Below are positions 1 through 10,168 of a DNA stretch of 10,667 nucleotides, one piece after another; the stretch's first letter is position 1, and each line of letters opens with the position of its first letter. The DNA is from FEN-1250 sp038237245 (GTDB lineage Bacteria > Gemmatimonadota > Gemmatimonadetes > Gemmatimonadales > Gemmatimonadaceae), in NCBI GenBank assembly GCA_038237245.1, contig JBBRYY010000109.1, positions 1 through 10,667 of the forward strand. Reading direction: 5' to 3'. The translations under genes and the position numbers were made by a program. Under the pieces are notes generated by a model, which saw nothing but the letters and a program-made list of their open reading frames with translations, was not told where the DNA came from and searched no databases.

Positions 1-102
1 CGGGTCTTTCGGGCCGCGGATCTCTTCCGGAGAAGCGATGCGGATCTGAATGAAATCGAATGCCGAGCTTCTCTGCTCGCGCACGCTGCGAAAGTCAATC
101 AT
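1..102 (-). CDS. rpoC: RNA polymerase subunit beta' (RpoC), N-terminal fragment
   Basis: Only the first 34 codons are inside the window; the gene continues past base 1. The translation starts MIDFRSVREQ and contains FDFIQIRIASPEEIRG. This matches the start of bacterial beta', where a short helix is followed by a conserved 'I.I.LASP..IR.WS.GEV' segment. Beta' carries the catalytic Mg-binding NADFDGD motif and the clamp, both outside the window. The ATG at 102 lies 3 nt after the rpoB stop, and a strong GGAGG (115-111) sits 8 nt upstream inside the last rpoB codons, so translation is probably coupled to rpoB. The rpoB-rpoC pairing makes the assignment secure despite the short fragment. Confidence 0.93.
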   Translation of the reverse strand, partial: MIDFRSVREQRSSAFDFIQIRIASPEEIRGPKDP

Positions 103-105
103 GTA

Positions 106-4695
<4,590 letters not shown>

Positions 4696-4727
4696 GTATC
4701 ACCCACGCGCAGACGAAAGGGCCCCGC

Positions 4728-4761
4728 CCCCACAATTCGCGCAAAAAACGCGATAGTGGGG
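4728..4761 (-). other. Imperfect hairpin just upstream of rpoB
   Basis: In the transcript, CCCCAC (4761-4756) can pair with GUGGGG (4733-4728), and inside it CGCG (4752-4749) with CGCG (4741-4738) around a U-rich loop. The inner and outer stems are separated by unequal unpaired bases, so stability is moderate. No U-run follows, so it is not a terminator. It lies about 33 nt before the rpoB ATG and could influence initiation or be a processing site. Confidence 0.35.
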
Positions 4762-4885
4762 TGGAGCACCTGAGAAACCCGATTGTTTCGTACGATTCTG
4801 GAGTCGAACCATTCGCGCCGGAATCAAGAGAGGGCCGGCAGCCGGAGCCGATGTAATACCGGCGTGCTGCGCGGCAGTTCCCGCA

Positions 4886-4905
4886 GCGGGCGACGAATCG
4901 CCCGC
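4886..4905 (-). other. Strong hairpin in the rplL-rpoB spacer, candidate attenuator or processing site
   Basis: An 8-bp perfect stem (4905-4898 with 4893-4886; arm GCGGGCGA) closes a UUCG loop, 19 nt after the rplL stop. A further 6-bp pairing, CCGCAG at 4881-4886 with CTGCGG at 4914-4919, could enclose or compete with it. There is no U-run downstream, so full intrinsic termination is unlikely. In E. coli the same spacer holds a partial attenuator and an RNase III site that lower rpoBC expression relative to rplJL; a similar role is inferred from position only. The rest of the 229-nt spacer shows no clear promoter. Confidence 0.5.
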
Positions 4906-4924
4906 CACGAACCCTGCGGCCGCC

Positions 4925-5320
4925 TTACTTGATTTCGACTTCGGCGCCCTGCTCTTCGAGCTTGGCCTTGATCTGATTCGCTTCGTCCTTGTTGACGCCG
5001 GCCTTGACCGCCTGCGGCGCGCCGTCGACGAGGTCCTTCGCTTCCTTGAGTCCGAGCCCGGTGATCTCGCGAACGACCTTGATCACCTGGATCTTCTTGG
5101 CGCCCGCTGCCTTGAGGTTGACCGTGAACTCGGTCTGCTCTTCAGCCGCAGGAGCCGCAGCGCCACCGCCGCCCGCAGGCGCCGCACCGGCCGGAGCGGC
5201 CGCCGCGATGGTGACGTTGAACTTCGTCTTGAAAGTCTCGATAAGGCTGGCGAGCTCGAATACCGACATGTTGCCGATCGCTTCGAGGATCTCGTCCGGG
5301 CTCAGCGTTGTGTTCGCCAT
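4925..5320 (-). CDS. rplL: 50S ribosomal protein L7/L12 (bL12)
   Basis: Multicopy stalk protein (131 aa) that recruits and activates EF-Tu, EF-G and other translational GTPases. Residues 1-38 form the N-terminal dimerisation/L10-binding domain (TLSPDEILEAIGNMSVFELASL). Residues 39-60 are the flexible Ala/Gly/Pro hinge, glycine-rich here. Residues 63-131 are the globular domain with EFTVNLKAAGAKKIQVIKVVRE, GLGLKEAKDLVDGAP and the typical end EEQGAEVEIK. The start is ATG 5320, after the purine-rich GGGAGAGAGAAG (5335-5324). Longer in-frame readings upstream run into the rplJ spacer and lack family similarity. rplL follows rplJ by 82 nt, a spacer containing an inverted repeat, which may help L12 be made in excess over L10. 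Confidence 0.98.
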   Translation of the reverse strand: MANTTLSPDEILEAIGNMSVFELASLIETFKTKFNVTIAAAAPAGAAPAGGGGAAAPAAEEQTEFTVNLKAAGAKKIQVIKVVREITGLGLKEAKDLVDGAPQAVKAGVNKDEANQIKAKLEEQGAEVEIK

Positions 5321-5343
5321 TTTCTTCTCTCTCCCTAAGTCAA

Positions 5344-5398
5344 TCCCAGGTGTTCTCTTGTTTCCTGGGGCGTGTTGTATCGGACAAACCACCTGGGA
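5344..5398 (-). repeat. 9-bp perfect inverted repeat in the rplJ-rplL spacer
   Basis: TCCCAGGTG at 5344-5352 is the exact reverse complement of CACCTGGGA at 5390-5398. The 37-nt loop contains another CCCAGG-like string that could compete for pairing. The stem starts 4 nt after the rplJ stop and ends 23 nt before the rplL ATG. No U-run follows. A leader structure controlling rplL translation or an RNA processing site is plausible; nothing in the sequence decides between them. Confidence 0.55.
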
Positions 5399-5402
5399 AC
5401 CG

Positions 5403-5918
5403 TTATGCGCTTTCCTTCTGCTGACGCAGTGCTTCCATCGCACCCGCGAACGTGCTGAGCACACCGGACAGCGCTCCGAGGAACGCGGCAATCGGTGATT
5501 GCAATCCTGCGCCGAGATCGGCCAGCATCTGCTCCCGTGACGGAAGCGACGCGAGCTGCTTCACCTGCGCGGTATCGATCGCCTTGCCGTCGAGCATCCC
5601 ACCCTTGACCACGGGGCGCTGCTCGTTCTCCTTCGCAAAGTCGCTCAACACCTTGGCGGCCGTGACCGGATCCTTCCCGATCACGACGCCGGTCGGTCCA
5701 CGCAGGCGCGAGCCCGCGAGTCCCGACTCGTTCACCGCGCGAAGCGCGAGTGAGTTCTTGATGACCACGTACTCGACGCCGGCCTTGCGGAAGCGGCGGC
5801 GCAGCTCGGTCATCTTCTTGACGTTCAAGCCGGTGAAGTCCGTGTAGTAGAACGCGGTCGCACCGCTGATCTTCGCCGTCAGCTCCGTGACGAGCTGCTC
5901 CTTCTCTGTGCGCTTCAT
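5403..5918 (-). CDS. rplJ: 50S ribosomal protein L10 (uL10)
   Basis: Stalk base protein (171 aa; E. coli 165). The N-terminal globular domain binds 23S rRNA near L11, and the C-terminal helix carries L12 dimers. Diagnostic stretches are the start MKRTEKEQLVTELTAKI, ATAFYYTDFTGLNVKKMTELRRRFR, GVEYVVIKNSLALRA, GPTGVVIG and DPVTAAKVLSDFAKE. The last 45 or so residues (LPSREQMLADLGAGLQ onward) are the hydrophobic helical L12-binding tail; how many L12 dimers it holds cannot be read from sequence alone. ATG 5918 is only 3 nt after the rplA stop, and no Shine-Dalgarno is visible in the preceding bases (GGTCCTAGACG), so initiation likely depends on coupling to rplA. There is no room for a separate L10 autoregulatory leader. 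Confidence 0.98.
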   Translation of the reverse strand: MKRTEKEQLVTELTAKISGATAFYYTDFTGLNVKKMTELRRRFRKAGVEYVVIKNSLALRAVNESGLAGSRLRGPTGVVIGKDPVTAAKVLSDFAKENEQRPVVKGGMLDGKAIDTAQVKQLASLPSREQMLADLGAGLQSPIAAFLGALSGVLSTFAGAMEALRQQKESA

Positions 5919-5921
5919 CGT

Positions 5922-6614
5922 CTAGGACCGGTACGGGGTGATGTCGATCGCGATGCCGGGGCCCATGGTGCTCGAGATCGCCACGTTCTGCACGTAGACG
6001 CCCTTCGCCGCGGACGGCTTGGAGCGGATGATCTGATCCATGAACGCCGCGAAGTTCGACGTCAGCGCCTCGGCGCTGAACGAGACCTTGCCGATCGGCG
6101 CATGCACGTTCCCGCCCTTGTCGACGCGGAATTCGATCTTGCCTGCCTTGACCTCGCGCACGGCGCGCTCGATGTCGAAGGTCACGGTGCCGGCCTTCGG
6201 GTTCGGCATCAGTCCGCGAGGACCGAGCACGCGACCCAGCTGTCCGACCTGTCCCATCTGATCGGGGGTGGAGATGAGGACATCGAAGTCCATCCATCCT
6301 TCCTTGATCCGAGGAATCAACTCGATGCCGACGAACTCGGCGCCCGCGGCCTCGGCCTCGCGCGCCTTTTCGCCGACCGCGATCACCGCGACGCGCACCG
6401 ACTTACCGGTGCCAGCGGGGAGCACAACCGTACCGCGCACGACCTGATCGGCGTGACGCGGATCGACGCCGAGGCGGACGGCGATCTCGACGGTTTCGTC
6501 GAACTTCGCGAACGCGGCGCTCTTCACGAGGTCGATCGCCTGCCGGGCCTGGTACGCCTGAAGCGCGGTGCGCTTCTTGGCAGCGTCGACGTACTTCTTG
6601 CCGTGATCGGGCAT
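5922..6614 (-). CDS. rplA: 50S ribosomal protein L1 (uL1)
   Basis: L1 (230 aa; E. coli 234) binds helices 76-78 of 23S rRNA, forms the mobile L1 stalk that handles E-site tRNA, and in many bacteria represses its own rplKA mRNA. Family signatures: N-terminal GKKYVDAAK; FDETVEIAVRLGVDPRHADQVVRGTVVLP, the rRNA-binding first strand region; LGRVLGPRGLMPNPKAGTV, the highly conserved L1 motif in domain II; then KAGKIEFRVDKGGNVHAPIGKVSF and the end GPGIAIDITPYR. The ATG at 6614 shares its A with the rplK stop (TAATG, 1-nt overlap), and a good SD, GAGGTGA (6628-6622), lies inside the rplK end, so coupled but efficient initiation is expected. Confidence 0.98.
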   Translation of the reverse strand: MPDHGKKYVDAAKKRTALQAYQARQAIDLVKSAAFAKFDETVEIAVRLGVDPRHADQVVRGTVVLPAGTGKSVRVAVIAVGEKAREAEAAGAEFVGIELIPRIKEGWMDFDVLISTPDQMGQVGQLGRVLGPRGLMPNPKAGTVTFDIERAVREVKAGKIEFRVDKGGNVHAPIGKVSFSAEALTSNFAAFMDQIIRSKPSAAKGVYVQNVAISSTMGPGIAIDITPYRS

Positions 6615-7039
6615 TAGTCGGTCACCTCGATCCCCATCGACCGTGCAGCGCCCGCGATCATCGCGATGGCTGAGTCGATGTTGTCCGTGTTGAGGTCGGG
6701 GAGCTTGATCTCGGCGATCTTCCGGAGCTGCGCACGCGTCACCTTGCCGACCTTCGTTCTGTTCGGAACTCCCGAGCCCTTCTCCAGACCAAGCTCCTTC
6801 TTGAGGAGCACGGCGGCGGGCGGGGTCTTCAGGATGAACGTGAACGACTTGTCCGAGAAGATGGTCACCTCGACTGGGAGGATGATCCCATCCTGATTCT
6901 GCGTGCGAGCGTTGAACTCCTTGCAGAACGCCATGATGTTGATGCCGTGCGGTCCGAGCGCCGTTCCCACCGGAGGAGCCGGATTCGCCTTGCCTGCCGG
7001 CACCTGCAGCTTCACAAAACCAGTTGCCTTCTTCGCCAT
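6614..7039 (-). CDS. rplK: 50S ribosomal protein L11 (uL11)
   Basis: L11 (141 aa; E. coli 142) binds the GTPase-associated centre of 23S rRNA, forms the stalk base with L10, and is needed for RelA activation; it is also the thiostrepton site. The N-terminal domain shows KLQVPAGKANPAPPVGTALGPHGINIMAFCKEFNART, with the proline-rich switch. The C-terminal rRNA-binding domain shows FTFILKTPPAAVLLKKELGLEKGSG, the KVTRAQLRKIAEIKLPDLN segment and AARSMGI. The start ATG 7039 is chosen because MAKKATGFVKL is the usual L11 start and GGAAGGA (7048-7042) sits directly upstream; the 28-residue in-frame extension is leader sequence. The 145-nt gap from nusG contains a structured leader. Confidence 0.98.
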   Translation of the reverse strand: MAKKATGFVKLQVPAGKANPAPPVGTALGPHGINIMAFCKEFNARTQNQDGIILPVEVTIFSDKSFTFILKTPPAAVLLKKELGLEKGSGVPNRTKVGKVTRAQLRKIAEIKLPDLNTDNIDSAIAMIAGAARSMGIEVTD

Positions 7040-7059
7040 AATCCTTCCTATCGCGTTGT

Positions 7060-7108
7060 GTGGGGGTGAGTCATGCGCGCCACTCGCTCGCATGTACCGC
7101 CGCCCCAC
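7060..7108 (-). promoter_or_regulatory. Structured leader upstream of rplK (candidate autoregulatory site)
   Basis: Two nested inverted repeats occupy the leader. An outer 6-bp stem pairs CCCCAC (7103-7108) with GTGGGG (7060-7065). An inner 6-bp stem pairs CATGCG (7072-7077) with CGCATG (7089-7094) around an 11-nt loop. It ends 12 nt before the rplK SD. In E. coli and others L1 binds the rplK leader and represses rplKA, so an L1 target here is a reasonable but unproven reading. No convincing -35/-10 pair is seen in the 145-nt spacer, though a GATAAA in the 7130s is AT-rich. Confidence 0.4.
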
Positions 7109-7184
7109 CGTAACAGCTCCCACTTTGTGTTTATCGTCGTCGTGGTAGCCGACGTGCTGTCTGTCGTGCCCGTATCCGAAGTCG

Positions 7185-7742
7185 CTAGTAGCCCTTCAGC
7201 TGCAGATAGTCGAGCTCGACGCTGGTGGGCCGTCCGAAGAGCGAAACCGACACGCGAACCTTTCCCTTGTCGGCGAATACTTCCTCGACGGTGCCATTGA
7301 AATCGGTGAACGGCCCCTCGGTGATCGCCACCGCCTGGCCGACCATGAACGGAATCTCTTCCTTCGGCTCTTCGGTCTCACGATCGTCGGCGACGCCGAG
7401 GAGGCGGTTGACCTCGTCAGGGCGTAGCGGCTGCGGGAGCCGCTCCTGACCGACGAACTTGATGACGCCCTGAATGCTGTTGATGTCGTGCAGCGTTTCC
7501 TGGTTCATCACCATCTCGACAAGCACGTAGCCCGGATAGATCTTCCGTTCGACGTTGACCTTCTTGCCGTTCTTGATCTCGACGGCTTCCTGCGTCGGCA
7601 CGAGCGCCTGGCGGATCGGGCGATCTTCCGCCGGCCGCGCGTCGGACTCGATGCGTCGCAGGATGAGCAAGCGGACCTTGTTCTCGTGCCCCGCCGTCGT
7701 CTGAATGGCGTACCAGCGATGCCCTTCCACGAGGGTGCTCAC
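7185..7742 (-). CDS. nusG: Transcription termination/antitermination factor NusG
   Basis: NusG (185 aa) binds the RNA polymerase clamp through its NGN domain and contacts Rho or ribosomal S10 through its KOW domain. NGN domain: RWYAIQTTAGHENKVRLLI near residues 9-27, IYPGYVLVEMVM, and GVIKFVG. KOW domain in the last 55 residues: VGQAVAITEGPFTDFNGTVEEV, KGKVRVSVSLFGRPTSVELDYLQL, a textbook match. The chosen start is GTG 7742, which overlaps the secE stop (GTGA, 4-nt overlap); a second GTG at 7730 is possible. No SD is visible before either, so coupling to secE is inferred. The much longer open frame upstream runs through secE out of frame and is not real. An acidic linker (DDRETEEPKEEIPF) joins the two domains. 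Confidence 0.97.
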   Translation of the reverse strand: MSTLVEGHRWYAIQTTAGHENKVRLLILRRIESDARPAEDRPIRQALVPTQEAVEIKNGKKVNVERKIYPGYVLVEMVMNQETLHDINSIQGVIKFVGQERLPQPLRPDEVNRLLGVADDRETEEPKEEIPFMVGQAVAITEGPFTDFNGTVEEVFADKGKVRVSVSLFGRPTSVELDYLQLKGY

Positions 7743-7987
7743 TTGAACAGCGACGGAATGAACGTTACGAGCACTTCCTGGAAGAACGAATCCATGAGGA
7801 AGATGAGAAACGCGATCACGAGCACGACGATGATGATCGTGCGCGTGGCTTCGATCAGCTGGCGCCTGTCGGGCCAGCTGACTTTCCGGAGCTCCACCTG
7901 GACTTCGCGCAGGAACGGCCCGGTGCGGGCAACGCTCGCGCGAAAGTTCTGGAACCATGACCCATTGCGTACCGCGTCAGTGGCCAC
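7739..7987 (-). CDS. secE: Preprotein translocase subunit SecE
   Basis: Small essential subunit of the SecYEG translocon, 82 aa, with one membrane segment as in most bacteria (E. coli has three). Residues 1-25 are a short cytosolic N-terminus. FLREVQVELRKVSWPDRRQLIEATRTI (residues 25-51) is the conserved amphipathic helix with the K-V-x-W-P motif that clamps SecY. IIIVVLVIAFLIFLMDSFFQ (51-70) is the transmembrane helix. The start is GTG 7987, 2 nt after the rpmG stop; AAGGA about 12 nt upstream, inside rpmG, is a weak SD. The position between rpmG and nusG is the usual one. Confidence in the exact start is moderate since only GTG is available. Confidence 0.95.
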   Translation of the reverse strand: MATDAVRNGSWFQNFRASVARTGPFLREVQVELRKVSWPDRRQLIEATRTIIIVVLVIAFLIFLMDSFFQEVLVTFIPSLFK

Positions 7988-7989
7988 GG

Positions 7990-8142
7990 TTACTTCGTTT
8001 CCTTATGGAGCTTGTGGCAGTTGCACCGAGGGCAATACTTCTTCCACTCGACGCGCTCGGGATGCAGGCGCTTGTTCTTGTCGGTGAAGTAATTGCGATT
8101 CTTGCAGTCGCTGCAGGCAAGAATGATTTTTTCGCGAGGCAT
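7990..8142 (-). CDS. rpmG: 50S ribosomal protein L33 (bL33), zinc-binding form
   Basis: A 50-aa gene. The translation MPREKIILACSDCKNRNYF, followed by TDKNKRLHPERVEWKKYCPR and CNCHKLHKETK, is a clear L33. The two CxxC pairs (CSDC at residues 10-13 and CPRC at 37-40 or so) make this the C+ zinc-ribbon form, whereas many proteobacterial L33 proteins lack the cysteines. It lies near the E site of the large subunit. ATG 8142 has no recognisable SD upstream (bases read CGTCACCGCAC). The stop is 2 nt from the secE GTG. rpmG before secE-nusG is a common arrangement outside Enterobacteria. Confidence 0.97.
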   Translation of the reverse strand: MPREKIILACSDCKNRNYFTDKNKRLHPERVEWKKYCPRCNCHKLHKETK

Positions 8143-8177
8143 GTGCGGTGACGATTAAAGAGATCGGCCGGGGTTGA

Positions 8178-8240
8178 ACCCTGCCTGGAGACGCCGCAAG
8201 GCGGCTCCTTTCCTATGGAGACGCCCTTTTGGCGTCCCCT
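8178..8240 (-). repeat. Two related hairpins with 30-bp period between tuf and rpmG
   Basis: On the plus strand TGGAGACGCC occurs at 8186-8195 and again at 8216-8225. Each is followed by a loop of 4-5 nt and a complementary arm: GGCGGCTCC (first, one mismatch) and GGCGTCCCC (second, one G-U pair in RNA). The transcript therefore has two tandem stems of about 9 bp joined by AUAGGAAA. No U-run follows either. This looks like a small palindromic repeat family or a double processing/attenuation element. A third similar arm, GCCGCTCC, lies at 8252-8259. The remaining spacer (8143-8177) shows no clear site. Confidence 0.55.
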
Positions 8241-8261
8241 GCGCTTTGGAAGCCGCTCCTA

Positions 8262-9455
<1,194 letters not shown>

Positions 9456-9495
9456 CACTCGCTCTCGTCAGTGTGATTCTCGCGACAAACCATTT

Positions 9496-9514
9496 TCGTG
9501 ATCCCATATCACGA
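9496..9514 (-). other. Hairpin in the tuf leader, between tRNA-Thr(GGT) and tuf
   Basis: A 7-bp perfect stem, TCGTGAT with ATCACGA, surrounds a 5-nt loop. It is 25 nt downstream of the tRNA 3' end and 40 nt before the tuf ATG, and is followed by AAAAUGG, not a U-run. A processing signal separating tRNA from tuf mRNA or a translational element is possible. Confidence 0.45.
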
Positions 9515-9539
9515 CCATGTGCAGCGCGTACCGCCATCA

Positions 9540-9612
9540 AGCTCGCGACCGGGATCGAACCGGTGACCTCACCCTTACCAAGGGTGTGCTCTACCAACTG
9601 AGCTACGCGAGC
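9540..9612 (-). tRNA. tRNA-Thr(GGT)
   Basis: Complete cloverleaf: acceptor GCTCGCG/CGCGAGC (7 bp), D arm GCTC/GAGC, anticodon stem CACCC/GGGTG with loop TTGGTAA giving anticodon GGT (reads ACC/ACU), T arm ACCGG TTCGATC CCGGT. The discriminator base is U and CCA is not encoded (next bases TGA). It is the last tRNA before tuf, the slot of thrT in E. coli. Confidence 0.97.
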
Positions 9613-9673
9613 GATGTCCCTGCTCGTTCGTCCCTCACCATCGCCGTCCGCGTCCTCACCATGCAACTCGGCA

Positions 9674-9746
9674 AGCGGGAGACGGGGCTCGAACCCGCGA
9701 CATCAAGCTTGGAAGGCTTGCGCTCTACCAACTGAGCTACTCCCGC
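9674..9746 (-). tRNA. tRNA-Gly(TCC)
   Basis: Complete cloverleaf: acceptor GCGGGAG/CTCCCGC, D arm GCTC/GAGC, anticodon stem CAAGC/GCTTG with loop CTTCCAA giving anticodon TCC (reads GGA/GGG), T arm GCGGG TTCGAGC CCCGT (one terminal G-U). U discriminator, as usual for tRNA-Gly. CCA is not encoded. Slot equivalent to E. coli glyT. The 61-nt gap to the next tRNA holds only a 9-bp direct repeat (CCTCACCAT at 9633 and 9654). Confidence 0.97.
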
Positions 9747-9850
9747 GAGAGAACCAAAACATTTTCGCGCCGACTCTCTTTTTTTTCTCGCCGCCGAACA
9801 TCCGTTGCTCCTGCCGCGCCACTTCTGCATCCGTTCGACCACCGATTAGA

Positions 9851-9933
9851 TGGTGGGGGAAGGATTCGAACCTTCGTAGGCGTTAGCCGGCAGATTTACA
9901 GTCTGCTCCCGTTGGCCGCTTGGGTACCCCACC
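9851..9933 (-). tRNA. tRNA-Tyr(GTA)
   Basis: 83-nt class II tRNA: acceptor GGTGGGG/CCCCACC, discriminator A, anticodon stem GCAGA/TCTGC with loop CTGTAAA giving anticodon GTA, long variable arm (CGGCTAACGCC region), T arm GAAGG TTCGAAT CCTTC. CCA is not encoded after the discriminator (next bases TCT). Slot equivalent to E. coli tyrU. The 104-nt gap to tRNA-Gly contains an A8 run in the transcript and no other recognisable signal. Confidence 0.97.
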
Positions 9934-10000
9934 CTTTTTTCACACGAAGCGACTCTGACGCCTCAGAAAAACCTCAGATCGAGGCTGTGCACCCAACCAG

Positions 10001-10073
10001 AGCTGACGGCGAGAATCGAACTCGCAACCGCCTGATTACAAATCAGGTGCTCTGCCAATTGAGCTACGTCAGC
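10001..10073 (-). tRNA. tRNA-Thr(TGT)
   Basis: Complete cloverleaf: acceptor GCTGACG/CGTCAGC, D arm GCTC/GAGC, anticodon stem CCTGA/TCAGG with loop TTTGTAA giving anticodon TGT (reads ACA and ACG), T arm GCGAG TTCGATT CTCGC. U discriminator; CCA not encoded (next bases CTG). First gene after the promoter at 10116-10144; slot equivalent to E. coli thrU. Confidence 0.97.
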
Positions 10074-10115
10074 GTGAGCTCAAATCAGCGCACGGCGTTT
10101 TTGCGCAAGACTCAT

Positions 10116-10144
10116 AGAATAACAGGATCGAGTAGGTGCGTCAA
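10116..10144 (-). promoter_or_regulatory. Sigma-70-type promoter for the tRNA-tuf operon
   Basis: On the minus strand TTGACG (10144-10139) and TATTCT (10121-10116) are separated by exactly 17 bp, with TG one base before the -10 (extended -10). The region is AT-rich against a GC-rich background. A start near 10109 would give a leader of some 36 nt before tRNA-Thr(TGT). It begins 25 bp after the cysS stop and faces the tRNAs. No terminator for cysS is seen in this gap, so cysS read-through is also possible. Confidence 0.8.
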
Positions 10145-10168
10145 GTTGAAGAAGGGCCGTATGTCGTG

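Noticed and set aside
4800..4812. GGTTCGACTCC in the rplL-rpoB spacer resembles a tRNA T-loop
   Set aside because: Only three T-stem pairs form, and no acceptor, D or anticodon arm is present nearby.
5321..5491. Upstream extension of rplL into rplJ
   Set aside because: L12 begins at MANTTLSPDE with a purine-rich SD; the extension is Cys/Arg-rich shadow sequence.
7743..7958. N-terminal extension of nusG to 257 codons
   Set aside because: The extension overlaps secE entirely in another frame, and NusG similarity begins only at the GTG at 7742.
8162..8261. Possible tRNA-Trp between tuf and rpmG (TTCCAAA and GGGTTCAACCC strings)
   Set aside because: The anticodon-like loop has only two or three closing pairs, and no cloverleaf can be drawn.
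9633..9662. 9-bp direct repeat CCTCACCAT in the tRNA-Gly/tRNA-Thr gap
   Set aside because: Short, two copies only, no associated structure; consistent with chance.
9779..9786. T8 run between tRNA-Tyr and tRNA-Gly as a terminator
   Set aside because: It is on the plus strand; in the transcript of these genes it is an A-run, and no plus-strand gene precedes it.
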